From Burkholderiaceae bacterium (GTDB lineage Bacteria; Pseudomonadota; Gammaproteobacteria; Burkholderiales; Burkholderiaceae), in NCBI GenBank assembly GCA_022701845.1, contig JAKONS010000325.1:1-7949 (forward strand): a stretch of DNA of 7,949 nt, given 5' to 3'. Under the pieces are notes generated by a model. That model made no database searches, had not been told where the DNA came from, and was given only the letters and a program-made list of their open reading frames with translations. The translations under genes were made by a program, and so were the position numbers. Shown here piece after piece: positions 1-7,461 of this stretch; position 1 is the stretch's first letter; each line of letters opens with the position of its first letter.

Positions 1-413
1 TTGAAACGGGTGCTGAACGACTTCACGTCGCTGCGGTAGAGCACGTCGGTATAGGACACGCCGACGCCGCCGTCGACGAACCAGTTCGAGCGGCCTTCGT
101 CGAAGCGCAGGCGGAAGGTGGGGGTGAGGTCGACCAGCCAGGTCTTGAAGTCATCGCCGCGCGGGTTGTCGGACACGTGGTAGGTGCCGTACAGATCCCA
201 GTAGCCGGTGGCCTGGGTGCCCCACAGGCTGCTGCTGAAATTCATCGGGCGGGTCACGCCGAGGGTGTAGGCGTTGGTGTCGCTCTTGCTGCCGGCGCGG
301 CCGTACTGGGCATAGATGCCGTCGGTTACCGACGGATCGGCATGGACCGCCGGCGCGGCGGCGAGCAGCGCCAGGGCCGGCACGAGGGTGGACAGGAGGG
401 AAAGGTGCTTCAT
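1..413 (-). CDS. PagL-like lipid A 3-O-deacylase (acyloxyacyl hydrolase), 5' part only
   Basis: The first 137 codons are visible; the gene runs off the left edge. The product starts MKHLSLLSTL and has a clear Sec signal peptide with likely cleavage after AVHA (residue 25). The mature part looks like an outer-membrane beta-barrel: alternating hydrophobic/polar strands, GYWDLYGTYH (residues 70-79), then LTPTFRLRF (96-104) and WFVDGGVGVSYTD (111-123). This order (GYWD strand, P-x-FRLRF strand, 'ues GVG strand') matches the PagL family, which removes the 3-O-linked acyl chain of lipid A in the outer membrane. The His-Ser-Glu catalytic residues of PagL lie near the C-terminus and are outside the window, so activity cannot be judged. 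The ATG at 413 has a modest GGGA Shine-Dalgarno 7 nt upstream and a good promoter further up. A generic outer-membrane barrel is the main alternative. Confidence 0.72.
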   Translation of the reverse strand, partial: MKHLSLLSTLVPALALLAAAPAVHADPSVTDGIYAQYGRAGSKSDTNAYTLGVTRPMNFSSSLWGTQATGYWDLYGTYHVSDNPRGDDFKTWLVDLTPTFRLRFDEGRSNWFVDGGVGVSYTDVLYRSDVKSFSTRF

Positions 414-703
414 GTGGTGGTCCCGGAATCCGGGGGAGCGGTGGTCTGCACGGAGGCAGGAAAAGAAAGGTCGGTGGGCAGGGAGTGTAGGCAGCAATTC
501 GCCGCTTGCCAAAAGCGCGCTAGCGGCGTTGCGTTTGGGTCCTACAGTTCGCGGGCGCGCGGTCCGGCAGGTCGTGGCGGGAGCGCTACTTAAGCTCCAC
601 ACAGGTCCCGAAATCGATACTTTTCACGACGGGACTCGCTACGAACACGGGCGGCATGCCGACCGATTTCTGGCCTACCGCCAACAAAACGAAGGAACGC
701 ACC
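414..703. other. divergent intergenic region, PagL-like gene / small exported protein gene
   Basis: This 290-bp gap lies between divergent genes. Its left half holds the minus-strand promoter at 484-512. For the plus-strand gene I found no convincing promoter: GATACT at 616-621 could be a -10 box but has no acceptable -35 at the right distance. Open frames cross the gap on both strands but lack family resemblance or a Shine-Dalgarno sequence. I see no RNA gene or long repeat here. Confidence 0.5.
484..512 (-). promoter_or_regulatory. sigma70-type promoter of the PagL-like gene
   Basis: Read on the minus strand, a -35 box TTGGCA (512-507) and a -10 box TACACT (489-484) are separated by exactly 17 bp. 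They match the TTGACA/TATAAT consensus at 5 of 6 and 4 of 6 positions. Transcription would start near 477 and give a leader of about 64 nt before the ATG at 413. This is the best sigma70 match I found in the window; it is a sequence match only. Confidence 0.5.
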
Positions 704-1105
704 ATGACCAAGATCAAGACCTCCCTGCTGCTCGCCGGCCTGATGACCGTCGCCGGTTTCGCCACCGCCCAAGTGCCGACCACCATGTCGCCCGGCCAGG
801 CCACCACCAAGGTGCAAGGCCAGATCAACCCGCCCGACAAGTCGCCCATGACCACCGACACCACCCGTGCCGAAGTCAAGAGCGAAGCCGCCATGGCCAA
901 CAAGATGAAGGCCAACAAGACCGTCGCCATGGGTGAAGCCACCACCACCGGCCCCAAGGGTCAGCCGAACGGCCGTCCCGCTGCCGAAAACCCGACGGTG
1001 AGCGGCAACGCCACCCCGATGAAGGATGCCACCGTGCCCGCAGCGCGCGCCGCAGTGCACAGCAAGCAAGGCATCCCGATGGGCGAGAAGACCGCTCGTC
1101 CGTAA
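704..1105 (+). CDS. small exported protein of unknown function (133 aa)
   Basis: The product begins MTKIKTSLLLAGLMTVAGFA and has a typical signal peptide with likely cleavage ATA|QVPTT (after residue 22). The mature part of about 111 residues looks disordered: rich in Ala, Thr, Lys, Pro and Met, with no Cys and no membrane segment. Three P-M pairs (residues 48-49, 105-106, 125-126) are spread along it. The stretch TRAEVKSEAAMANK (54-67) resembles the TRAEVKAE-type segment of short Burkholderiales periplasmic proteins such as DUF4148, but this is memory-based and weak. The ATG at 704 is chosen over an upstream in-frame ATG at 656 because it has GAAGGA 7 nt upstream (691-696) and begins exactly at the signal peptide. 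The gene appears monocistronic and ends at a strong terminator. Its GC content looks lower than its neighbours', which may simply reflect the many Lys, Thr and Met codons. Location periplasmic; function not recognised. Confidence 0.8.
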   Translation: MTKIKTSLLLAGLMTVAGFATAQVPTTMSPGQATTKVQGQINPPDKSPMTTDTTRAEVKSEAAMANKMKANKTVAMGEATTTGPKGQPNGRPAAENPTVSGNATPMKDATVPAARAAVHSKQGIPMGEKTARP

Positions 1106-1132
1106 GCCAGTCGATAGCCCTAATGGGCATGA

Positions 1133-1158
1133 AAAAAGGGACCGAAAGGTCCCTTTTT
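1133..1158. terminator. bidirectional intrinsic terminator
   Basis: A perfect 11-bp stem (1133-1143 with 1148-1158) is closed by a GAAA tetraloop. The G/C core GGGACC/GGTCCC is flanked by an A-run on the left and a T-run on the right, so it ends transcripts from either side. It sits 28 nt after the stop of the small exported protein gene and 22 nt after the stop of the Spy-like gene coming from the right. One element therefore serves both convergent genes. Confidence 0.93.
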
Positions 1159-1179
1159 CTTTTGTCGGTCGAAAGCGTA

Positions 1180-1785
1180 TCAGCGCTGCGACGGCTGGGT
1201 GGCTTCACCGATGCCGCCCGGGGTGCTGCTGCCGCCGCCGCGGGGGCCATGGCCCTTCGGTCCACCGCCGTGGCCGAAGCCGTGGTGGCGGCCCATGTGC
1301 GGCATCGGCATCGCGTCGAAGGTCTGTTGTTGCGCCGGTGTCAGCGATGCGTAGAAGGTTTTCACCGCATCGCCGCGGCGGTCGGCCTCGGCTTGGTGGC
1401 GGGTGCGCATCTCGCGCATGAAGTCGATGCGCTGCGGTGTGGTCATTTTGGCGATCTCGGCGCGGTCGGGCCGCTGTCCGCTGCGCGGGCCGGCGCCTTC
1501 GGTGGGGCGCATGGCGGTGGTGAAGCTGGTCCAGGCGCCTTCCTGCTGCGGGGTGATGCGCAGCTTGGCCTTCATGTCGGCGAAGCGCTGCTGCATGCGG
1601 GCTTCGCGCTGGGCCGGATCCATGCGGCCCGGGCCGCGCTGCAGGGTCGGTGCGCCGCCGGGTGCGGGTGCTGCCTGGGGTGCGGGCATCGGGGTGGCGG
1701 TCGGCGGGACCTGGGCGAAGGCCGAGCCGATGCCGGCGGAGGCCAGCAGGCCGGTGAGAACGATGGTGCGGAAGTTGTGACGCAT
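1180..1785 (-). CDS. Spy/CpxP-family periplasmic chaperone (LTxxQ motif) with His/Met-rich tail
   Basis: This 201-residue exported protein has a signal peptide cleaved near SAFA|QVPP (residue 24), a Pro/Ala-rich linker (26-45) and a helical, charged core (about 55-158). The core carries ITPQQ (77-81) and LTPAQ (148-152), the paired LTxxQ-type motifs of the Spy/CpxP family. Spy and CpxP are small helical periplasmic proteins that bind unfolded proteins or, for CpxP, dampen the Cpx sensor; some relatives bind metals. The tail after residue 158 is Gly-rich, with three Met and five His between 159 and 179 (for example MPHMGRHHGF), which suggests metal binding; that is inference. The ATG at 1785 is chosen because AAGGA lies 7 nt upstream and it starts the signal peptide; a longer frame to 1902 adds an unlikely Pro/Arg-rich lead. 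The tail length and the short core differ from classic Spy (about 160 aa). Confidence 0.82.
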   Translation of the reverse strand: MRHNFRTIVLTGLLASAGIGSAFAQVPPTATPMPAPQAAPAPGGAPTLQRGPGRMDPAQREARMQQRFADMKAKLRITPQQEGAWTSFTTAMRPTEGAGPRSGQRPDRAEIAKMTTPQRIDFMREMRTRHQAEADRRGDAVKTFYASLTPAQQQTFDAMPMPHMGRHHGFGHGGGPKGHGPRGGGSSTPGGIGEATQPSQR

Positions 1786-1856
1786 GAGAATTTCCTTCGA
1801 GGAGAGACCCCTGTCGCCATGGGTGGCATCAGGTTGAAGGCCAGTGTCCGGCGCGC

Positions 1857-1920
1857 GTGTAAAAGCGCGGTGCGGCGCGGGTGAGGGTTGTGTAAATCTC
1901 ACCGGGCCGGCCGGTTACAC
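1857..1920. promoter_or_regulatory. cluster of GTGTAA motifs upstream of the Spy-like gene
   Basis: GTGTAAAA (1857-1864) and GTGTAAA (1890-1896) are direct repeats whose starts are 33 bp apart, about three helical turns. A third copy in the opposite direction, TTACAC (1915-1920), makes a dyad with the second copy across a 19-bp gap containing CCGGCCGG. All three lie in the divergent Spy-like/rdgC gap. Winged-helix response regulators often use spaced short repeats of this kind (CpxR uses GTAAA pairs). That these bind a regulator is inference; no -35/-10 pair could be placed with confidence for either gene. Confidence 0.3.
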
Positions 1921-1988
1921 GGCTGCATCGACAATATGTTTTTCACCGCGTGGCGACGCTCGCCGCGCCCGATCTGCGAGTCCCCAAA

Positions 1989-3008
1989 GTGTTCAAGAAC
2001 GTCATCGTCTACCGTATCGCCCCGCAGGAAAGCGAAGCCCTGCCGAAACTCGAAGAGGGCCTGGACAAGGCCCGCTTCGCTCCCTGCGGCGCCTCGCAGG
2101 AACGCTCGGCCGGATGGGTCGAGCCACGCGGCGAAGCGCATGCGCCGCTGGTCGAGTCGATCGGCGGCCAATGGATCATGAAGTTCATGGTCGAGGCCAA
2201 GGTGGTGCCGGGCACGGTGGTGCGCCGCAAGCTCGAGGAGCGCATCGCGCAGATCGAGAAGGAAACCGGCCGCAAGCCCGGGCGCAAGGAAAGCAAGGAG
2301 CTCAAGGAAGACGTGCTGCTGCAGCTGCTGCCGATGGCCTTCACCCGCCAGGGCGCGACGCCGGTGTGGGTCGATCCGCAGGCCGGCTGGCTGGTGGTGG
2401 GCAGTTCGGCGCAGGCGCGCGCCGACGAGGTGGTGACCGCGCTGGTCGAGGCGCTGCCCGGCGTGACGGTGGTGCCGCTCTATACCCAGCAGAGCGCTGC
2501 CGCGGCGATGTCGGACTGGCTGGTGAGCCAGGAGCCGCCGGCGGGTTTCAGCGTCGACCGCGAGTGCGAGCTCAAGGCCGGCGACGAATCGAAAGCGGTG
2601 GTGCGCTATGCGCGGCATCCGCTCGACATCGAGGAGATCCGCGCCCATATCGAGCAGGGCAAGCTGCCGACCCGGCTGGCGCTGACCTGGCAGGACCGGG
2701 TGTCGTTCGTGCTGACCGAAGGCATGCAGATCAAGAAGATCACCTTCCTCGAAGGCGTGTTCGAGGGCGGCGGCAACCAGAAGGAAGACGGCTTCGACGC
2801 CGATGCCGCGATCTCGACCGGCGAGCTGGGCCAGCTGGTGCCGGATCTGCTGGAAGCGCTGGGCGGCGAGATGCCCGAAGGCGGCATGCCGTCGGTGCCC
2901 GGTGGCGAACCGGCGCCGCTGGTGGCGGTGACGTCCTCGAAGGCGCCGGCGAAGAAAGCCGCCGCCGACAAGGCCGCAGACGCCGAGGACGACGACGCCC
3001 CGTTCTGA
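1989..3008 (+). CDS. rdgC: recombination-associated protein RdgC with SSB-like C-terminal tip
   Basis: This 339-residue protein is recognisable as RdgC along its length: MFKNVIVYRI (1-10), AGWVEPRGEAHAPLVES (41-57), QWIMKFMVEAKVVPG (61-75), TGRKPGRKE (93-101), LLPMAFTRQ (113-121), FSVDRECELKA (187-197), VRYARHPLD (205-213) and the FLEGVFEG region (253-260). RdgC is a nucleoid-associated, ring-shaped dimer that binds double-stranded DNA and restrains RecA filament formation and exchange. The GTG at 1989 is chosen because family members start at M-F-K-N; it has only a weak GAG upstream. A GTG at 1950 would add 13 residues without a better ribosome site. Compared with E. coli RdgC (303 aa) there is an extra tail: an Ala/Lys/Pro linker (about 309-330) ending in DAEDDDAPF. 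Transcription appears monocistronic, converging with copZ. Confidence 0.95.
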   Translation: MFKNVIVYRIAPQESEALPKLEEGLDKARFAPCGASQERSAGWVEPRGEAHAPLVESIGGQWIMKFMVEAKVVPGTVVRRKLEERIAQIEKETGRKPGRKESKELKEDVLLQLLPMAFTRQGATPVWVDPQAGWLVVGSSAQARADEVVTALVEALPGVTVVPLYTQQSAAAAMSDWLVSQEPPAGFSVDRECELKAGDESKAVVRYARHPLDIEEIRAHIEQGKLPTRLALTWQDRVSFVLTEGMQIKKITFLEGVFEGGGNQKEDGFDADAAISTGELGQLVPDLLEALGGEMPEGGMPSVPGGEPAPLVAVTSSKAPAKKAAADKAADAEDDDAPF

Positions 3009-3012
3009 GCCC

Positions 3013-3040
3013 GAAGGGCGGCGCTGCCCGGCCGCCCTTC
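3013..3040. terminator. shared hairpin between rdgC and copZ (possible terminator without T-run)
   Basis: A perfect 10-bp stem, GAAGGGCGGC (3013-3022) with GCCGCCCTTC (3031-3040), closes an 8-nt loop just after the rdgC stop. Its right arm overlaps the last two bases read of the copZ stop codon (3039-3041). No T-run follows on either strand, so it is not a classical intrinsic terminator. It could still protect both convergent transcripts from 3' decay or cause Rho-assisted termination. Confidence 0.45.
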
Positions 3041-3233
3041 AGGCCGCCGTGTAGCCGGCGGCGACGATGGCGTCCCGGATGCTGTCGCGCGATGCGGTGC
3101 CAGTGACGTCGACCTGGCCAGTGGGCAGGTCGACCGCCACCTGGGCGTCGGGGTCGAGGTCTTCGATGGCTTCGCGCACGGCGCGCACGCAATGCTGGCA
3201 GGTCATGCCGTCTACTTGGAATCGTTCCTGCAT
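3039..3233 (-). CDS. copZ: CopZ-like cytosolic copper chaperone (heavy-metal-associated domain)
   Basis: A complete 64-residue protein made of one heavy-metal-associated domain: MQERFQVDGMTCQHC with the metal site GMTCQHC (9-15; Cys12 and Cys15), then helix VRAVREAIEDL, a strand pair, and the closing AAGY (58-61) of the beta-alpha-beta-beta-alpha-beta fold. Such proteins bind Cu(+) between the two Cys and hand it to the ATPase CopA. The ATG at 3233 has a strong AGGAG Shine-Dalgarno (3245-3241) with 7-nt spacing; a longer in-frame ATG at 3344 would add an Arg-rich lead not seen in the family. It is transcribed divergently from copA, 130 bp away, which supports the copper assignment. Other soft metals (Ag) could also bind; a MerP-type mercury role is less likely, since there is no signal peptide. 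Confidence 0.9.
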   Translation of the reverse strand: MQERFQVDGMTCQHCVRAVREAIEDLDPDAQVAVDLPTGQVDVTGTASRDSIRDAIVAAGYTAA

Positions 3234-3297
3234 GGGAGAGCTCCTGGTGGAATGCGCCTGGGGGCGGAAGGCCCATTCTCGGCCGGAGCGGATGACC

Positions 3298-3341
3298 CGG
3301 TGCGGCACGAGGACGCCGTCCGCGCCTGCCCTGCCGCACCG
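3298..3341. promoter_or_regulatory. 10-bp inverted repeat in the copZ/copA divergent promoter region
   Basis: CGGTGCGGCA (3298-3307) is perfectly repeated in inverted orientation as TGCCGCACCG (3332-3341), with 24 bp between them. A smaller dyad GGAC-gcc-GTCC (3311-3321) lies inside. The right arm ends 11 bp before a possible copA -10 element, TAGTCT (3352-3357). The position suits an operator controlling copA and perhaps copZ. It does not resemble the CueR/MerR-type copper box, so the regulator, if any, is unknown. A chance dyad in GC-rich DNA is possible. Confidence 0.4.
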
Positions 3342-3363
3342 CACGAACGTCTAGTCTTGCGCC

Positions 3364-5615
<2,252 letters not shown>

Positions 5616-5616
<1 letters not shown>

Positions 5617-5653
5617 GTTTCACTAACGGAACCGGCTGACCGGTAGTGAAACT
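5616..5653. repeat. 38-nt dyad overlapping the copA stop codon
   Basis: AGTTTCACTA (5616-5625) is mirrored by TAGTGAAACT (5644-5653), a perfect 10-bp stem. Inside, CCGG-ctga-CCGG (5632-5643) can form a second stem stacked under the outer one across a 6-nt bulge (5626-5631). The first base of the outer arm is the last base of the copA TGA. No T-run follows, so it is not a textbook intrinsic terminator. It could be a 3'-end stabilising hairpin or a protein-binding site. The arms are AT-richer than the surrounding sequence, which makes chance less likely. Confidence 0.55.
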
Positions 5654-5737
5654 TAGTCCGGCTGCGGGAGCGCGGGTGCCAGAATACGCAATTACTTACA
5701 TCTGAGCCCGGCCGCTGGTTCGGTGGCCTCCGGCTCT

Positions 5738-5759
5738 CGCCCACCGCATGCGGTGGGCG
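5738..5759. promoter_or_regulatory. perfect 22-bp palindrome upstream of the chemoreceptor gene
   Basis: The half-site CGCCCACCGCA (5738-5748) is followed without a gap by its exact reverse complement (5749-5759). As RNA it would fold into a 9-bp stem with a CATG loop ending 6 nt before the Shine-Dalgarno of the downstream gene (AGGA, 5767-5770). As DNA it could be the site of a dimeric regulator. I could not place -35/-10 or flagellar sigma28 boxes with confidence in 5654-5737, so whether it is inside the transcript is unknown. Confidence 0.5.
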
Positions 5760-5776
5760 CATCTCGAGGAACAGCC

Positions 5777-7420
5777 ATGTCGATGTTTTCTTTGCGTCGG
5801 TACACCATCCGGGTGCGCATGTTCGGCGCCATTGCGCTGGTGACCGCGCTGGTGGCCCTGCTGGGCGGCGGCGGTTTCTGGGGCATGGGCGACATCCAGC
5901 GCAAGGCCGAGGGCTTCATCTCCACCTCCTCGGTGGCGACCGGCCAGATGGCCGAGCTGCGCGACGCGCTGTCGGCGGCCCGTCGCAACGAGAAGGACAT
6001 GATCATCCAGTACGAGAAGCCCGAAGGGGTGCGCGCCGCGCGCAGCCGCTGGGTCGAGGCGCTGGACCGGGCCGACAGCACCGGCAAGCGTTTCGTCGCC
6101 CAGCGCGGCGGCGACGACGCCACCGCGATGCAGGGCGTGCTCGAAGGCATCGGTCGCTACCGCCAGACCTTCACCGCCACCGCCAACCAGCTGGAATCCG
6201 GCGGCTACGAATCGGCGACCACCGCCAACCGCATGAGCGCCCGCGCGGTGGCGGTGTTCGAGGAGGCCGAAAAGCGCATGGTGGCCCTCGACGCCCAGTT
6301 GCGTGCGCAGACCGAGGCGATGCTCGCCGAGCAGCGCGCCATGGCGCGCCGCATCCAGATGCTGTTCGCGGTGGTGACGCTGGTGGCGGTGCTGACGGTG
6401 GTGCCGCTGACGCTCGCCAACATGCGCTCGATCTGCCGGCCGCTGGAGCAGGCGCGCCACACCGCGCTGGCCATCGCCCGCGGCGATCTGTCGCAGCCGA
6501 TCGCGGTCGAGGGGCGCGACGAGCTGGCCGACCTGCAGCGCGCCCTGGCCGGCATGCAGGACGGGCTGGGCGCGATGGTGGCCCAGGTGCGCAACGCCAG
6601 CGAGAGCATCGCCAGCGCCAGCCAGGAGATCGCCGCCGGCAACCAGGATCTGTCGAACCGCACCGAGAACACCGCCGGCAACGTGCAGGAGACGGTGGCG
6701 TCGATCGCCGAGCTGGGCAGCAACGTGCAGCAGACCGCGTCGTCGGCCAAGACCGCCCATGCGCTGGCCACCACCGCCAGCGGCGCGGCCACCCGCGGCG
6801 GCGAGGTGGTGCAGCAGGCGGTGGCCAGCATGCAGAACATCGCGGCGTCGAGCCGGCGCATCAACGACATCATCGCGTTGATCGACTCGATCGCCTTCCA
6901 GACCAACATCCTGGCGCTGAACGCGGCGGTGGAAGCCGCCCGCGCCGGCGAGCAGGGCCGCGGTTTCGCGGTGGTGGCCAGCGAGGTGCGCAACCTGGCG
7001 CAGCGCTCGGCGCAGGCGGCGCAGGAGATCAAGGGCCTGATCGAGAACAGCGTGACCGCGGTCGACGGCGGGGTGAAGCTGGTGCGCGACGCGGGCGCGG
7101 CGATGGACGAGATCGTGGCCGGCGTGAAGCGGGTGGGCGGCATCATCGGCGAGATCAGCGACGCGGCCAGCCTGCAGACCACCGGCATCGGCGAGGTGAG
7201 CGACGCGGTCGACGACATCGACCGCATGACCCAGCAGAACGCGGCGCTGGTGGAGCAGTCGGCGGCCGCCGCCGAGTCGCTGCGCGAGCAGGCCCAGCGC
7301 CTGGCCGGCGTGGTGGGCCAGTTCCAGCTGTCCGACGGAGTGCAGGCGCTGGAAGCGCCGGCCGGCGCACCCGCGCGCCGCGTCGCGCTGCAGGAGCGGC
7401 GCCTGCTGGCCGAGGCCTGA
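5777..7420 (+). CDS. methyl-accepting chemotaxis protein (transmembrane chemoreceptor)
   Basis: A 547-residue receptor that would sense a periplasmic signal and control the CheA kinase through CheW. Layout: short cytoplasmic N-terminus; membrane helix about 15-37; helical periplasmic domain about 38-193, probably a four-helix bundle ([16 protein letters not shown] at 67-82); second helix about 194-215; HAMP linker about 216-268 ([20 protein letters not shown] at 234-253); and the long coiled-coil signalling domain about 270-510. The hairpin tip is intact ([20 protein letters not shown], 381-400, then [11 protein letters not shown]). Candidate methylation positions include Gln304-Glu305. No C-terminal CheR-docking pentapeptide such as NWETF is present; the protein ends RRLLAEA. 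The ATG at 5777 has AGGA with 6-nt spacing; an in-frame ATG at 5723 would run through the palindrome and lacks a ribosome site. The ligand cannot be read from the sequence. Proximity to copA could hint at metal sensing, but nothing in the domain shows this. Confidence 0.93.
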   Translation: MSMFSLRRYTIRVRMFGAIALVTALVALLGGGGFWGMGDIQRKAEGFISTSSVATGQMAELRDALSAARRNEKDMIIQYEKPEGVRAARSRWVEALDRADSTGKRFVAQRGGDDATAMQGVLEGIGRYRQTFTATANQLESGGYESATTANRMSARAVAVFEEAEKRMVALDAQLRAQTEAMLAEQRAMARRIQMLFAVVTLVAVLTVVPLTLANMRSICRPLEQARHTALAIARGDLSQPIAVEGRDELADLQRALAGMQDGLGAMVAQVRNASESIASASQEIAAGNQDLSNRTENTAGNVQETVASIAELGSNVQQTASSAKTAHALATTASGAATRGGEVVQQAVASMQNIAASSRRINDIIALIDSIAFQTNILALNAAVEAARAGEQGRGFAVVASEVRNLAQRSAQAAQEIKGLIENSVTAVDGGVKLVRDAGAAMDEIVAGVKRVGGIIGEISDAASLQTTGIGEVSDAVDDIDRMTQQNAALVEQSAAAAESLREQAQRLAGVVGQFQLSDGVQALEAPAGAPARRVALQERRLLAEA

Positions 7421-7439
7421 AGCGGGCTGCCGGTGAACC

Positions 7440-7461
7440 GTCGCCTAGCGGTCGCCTAGCG
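7440..7461. repeat. 11-bp tandem duplication at the chemoreceptor/UxuA-like junction
   Basis: GTCGCCTAGCG occurs twice head to tail (7440-7450 and 7451-7461). The second copy contains the TAG stop of the minus-strand gene (7458-7456). The first copy carries another TAG on that strand but in a different frame, so the duplication does not change the protein end. It fills much of the 35-bp gap between the two convergent stops, where no terminator hairpin is visible. Confidence 0.7.

Noticed and set aside
177..593. 138-codon plus-strand frame opposite the PagL-like gene
   Set aside because: Gly/Ala/Arg-rich shadow antisense to a signal-peptide-bearing gene with a good promoter; no ribosome site.
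1786..1902. Extended N-terminus of the Spy-like protein from a start at 1902
   Set aside because: The extra 39 residues would precede the signal peptide, and the internal ATG at 1785 has a well-placed AAGGA.
1844..3106. 420-codon plus-strand frame overlapping rdgC in another frame
   Set aside because: Arg/Gly-rich shadow; rdgC in its own frame is full length and matches its family throughout.
3234..3363. CueR/MerR-type copper box between copZ and copA
   Set aside because: CCTTCC-like bases occur near 3270 on the minus strand, but no matching half-site makes a symmetrical box at the right spacing.
5654..5737. Flagellar sigma28 promoter for the chemoreceptor gene
   Set aside because: I looked for TAAA-N15-GCCGATAA-like boxes and found no acceptable pair; AT-rich bases near 5685-5700 are not enough.
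6205..7227. 340-codon minus-strand frame antisense to the chemoreceptor gene
   Set aside because: Composition is a complement of the coiled-coil coding sequence; no recognisable domain or start signal.
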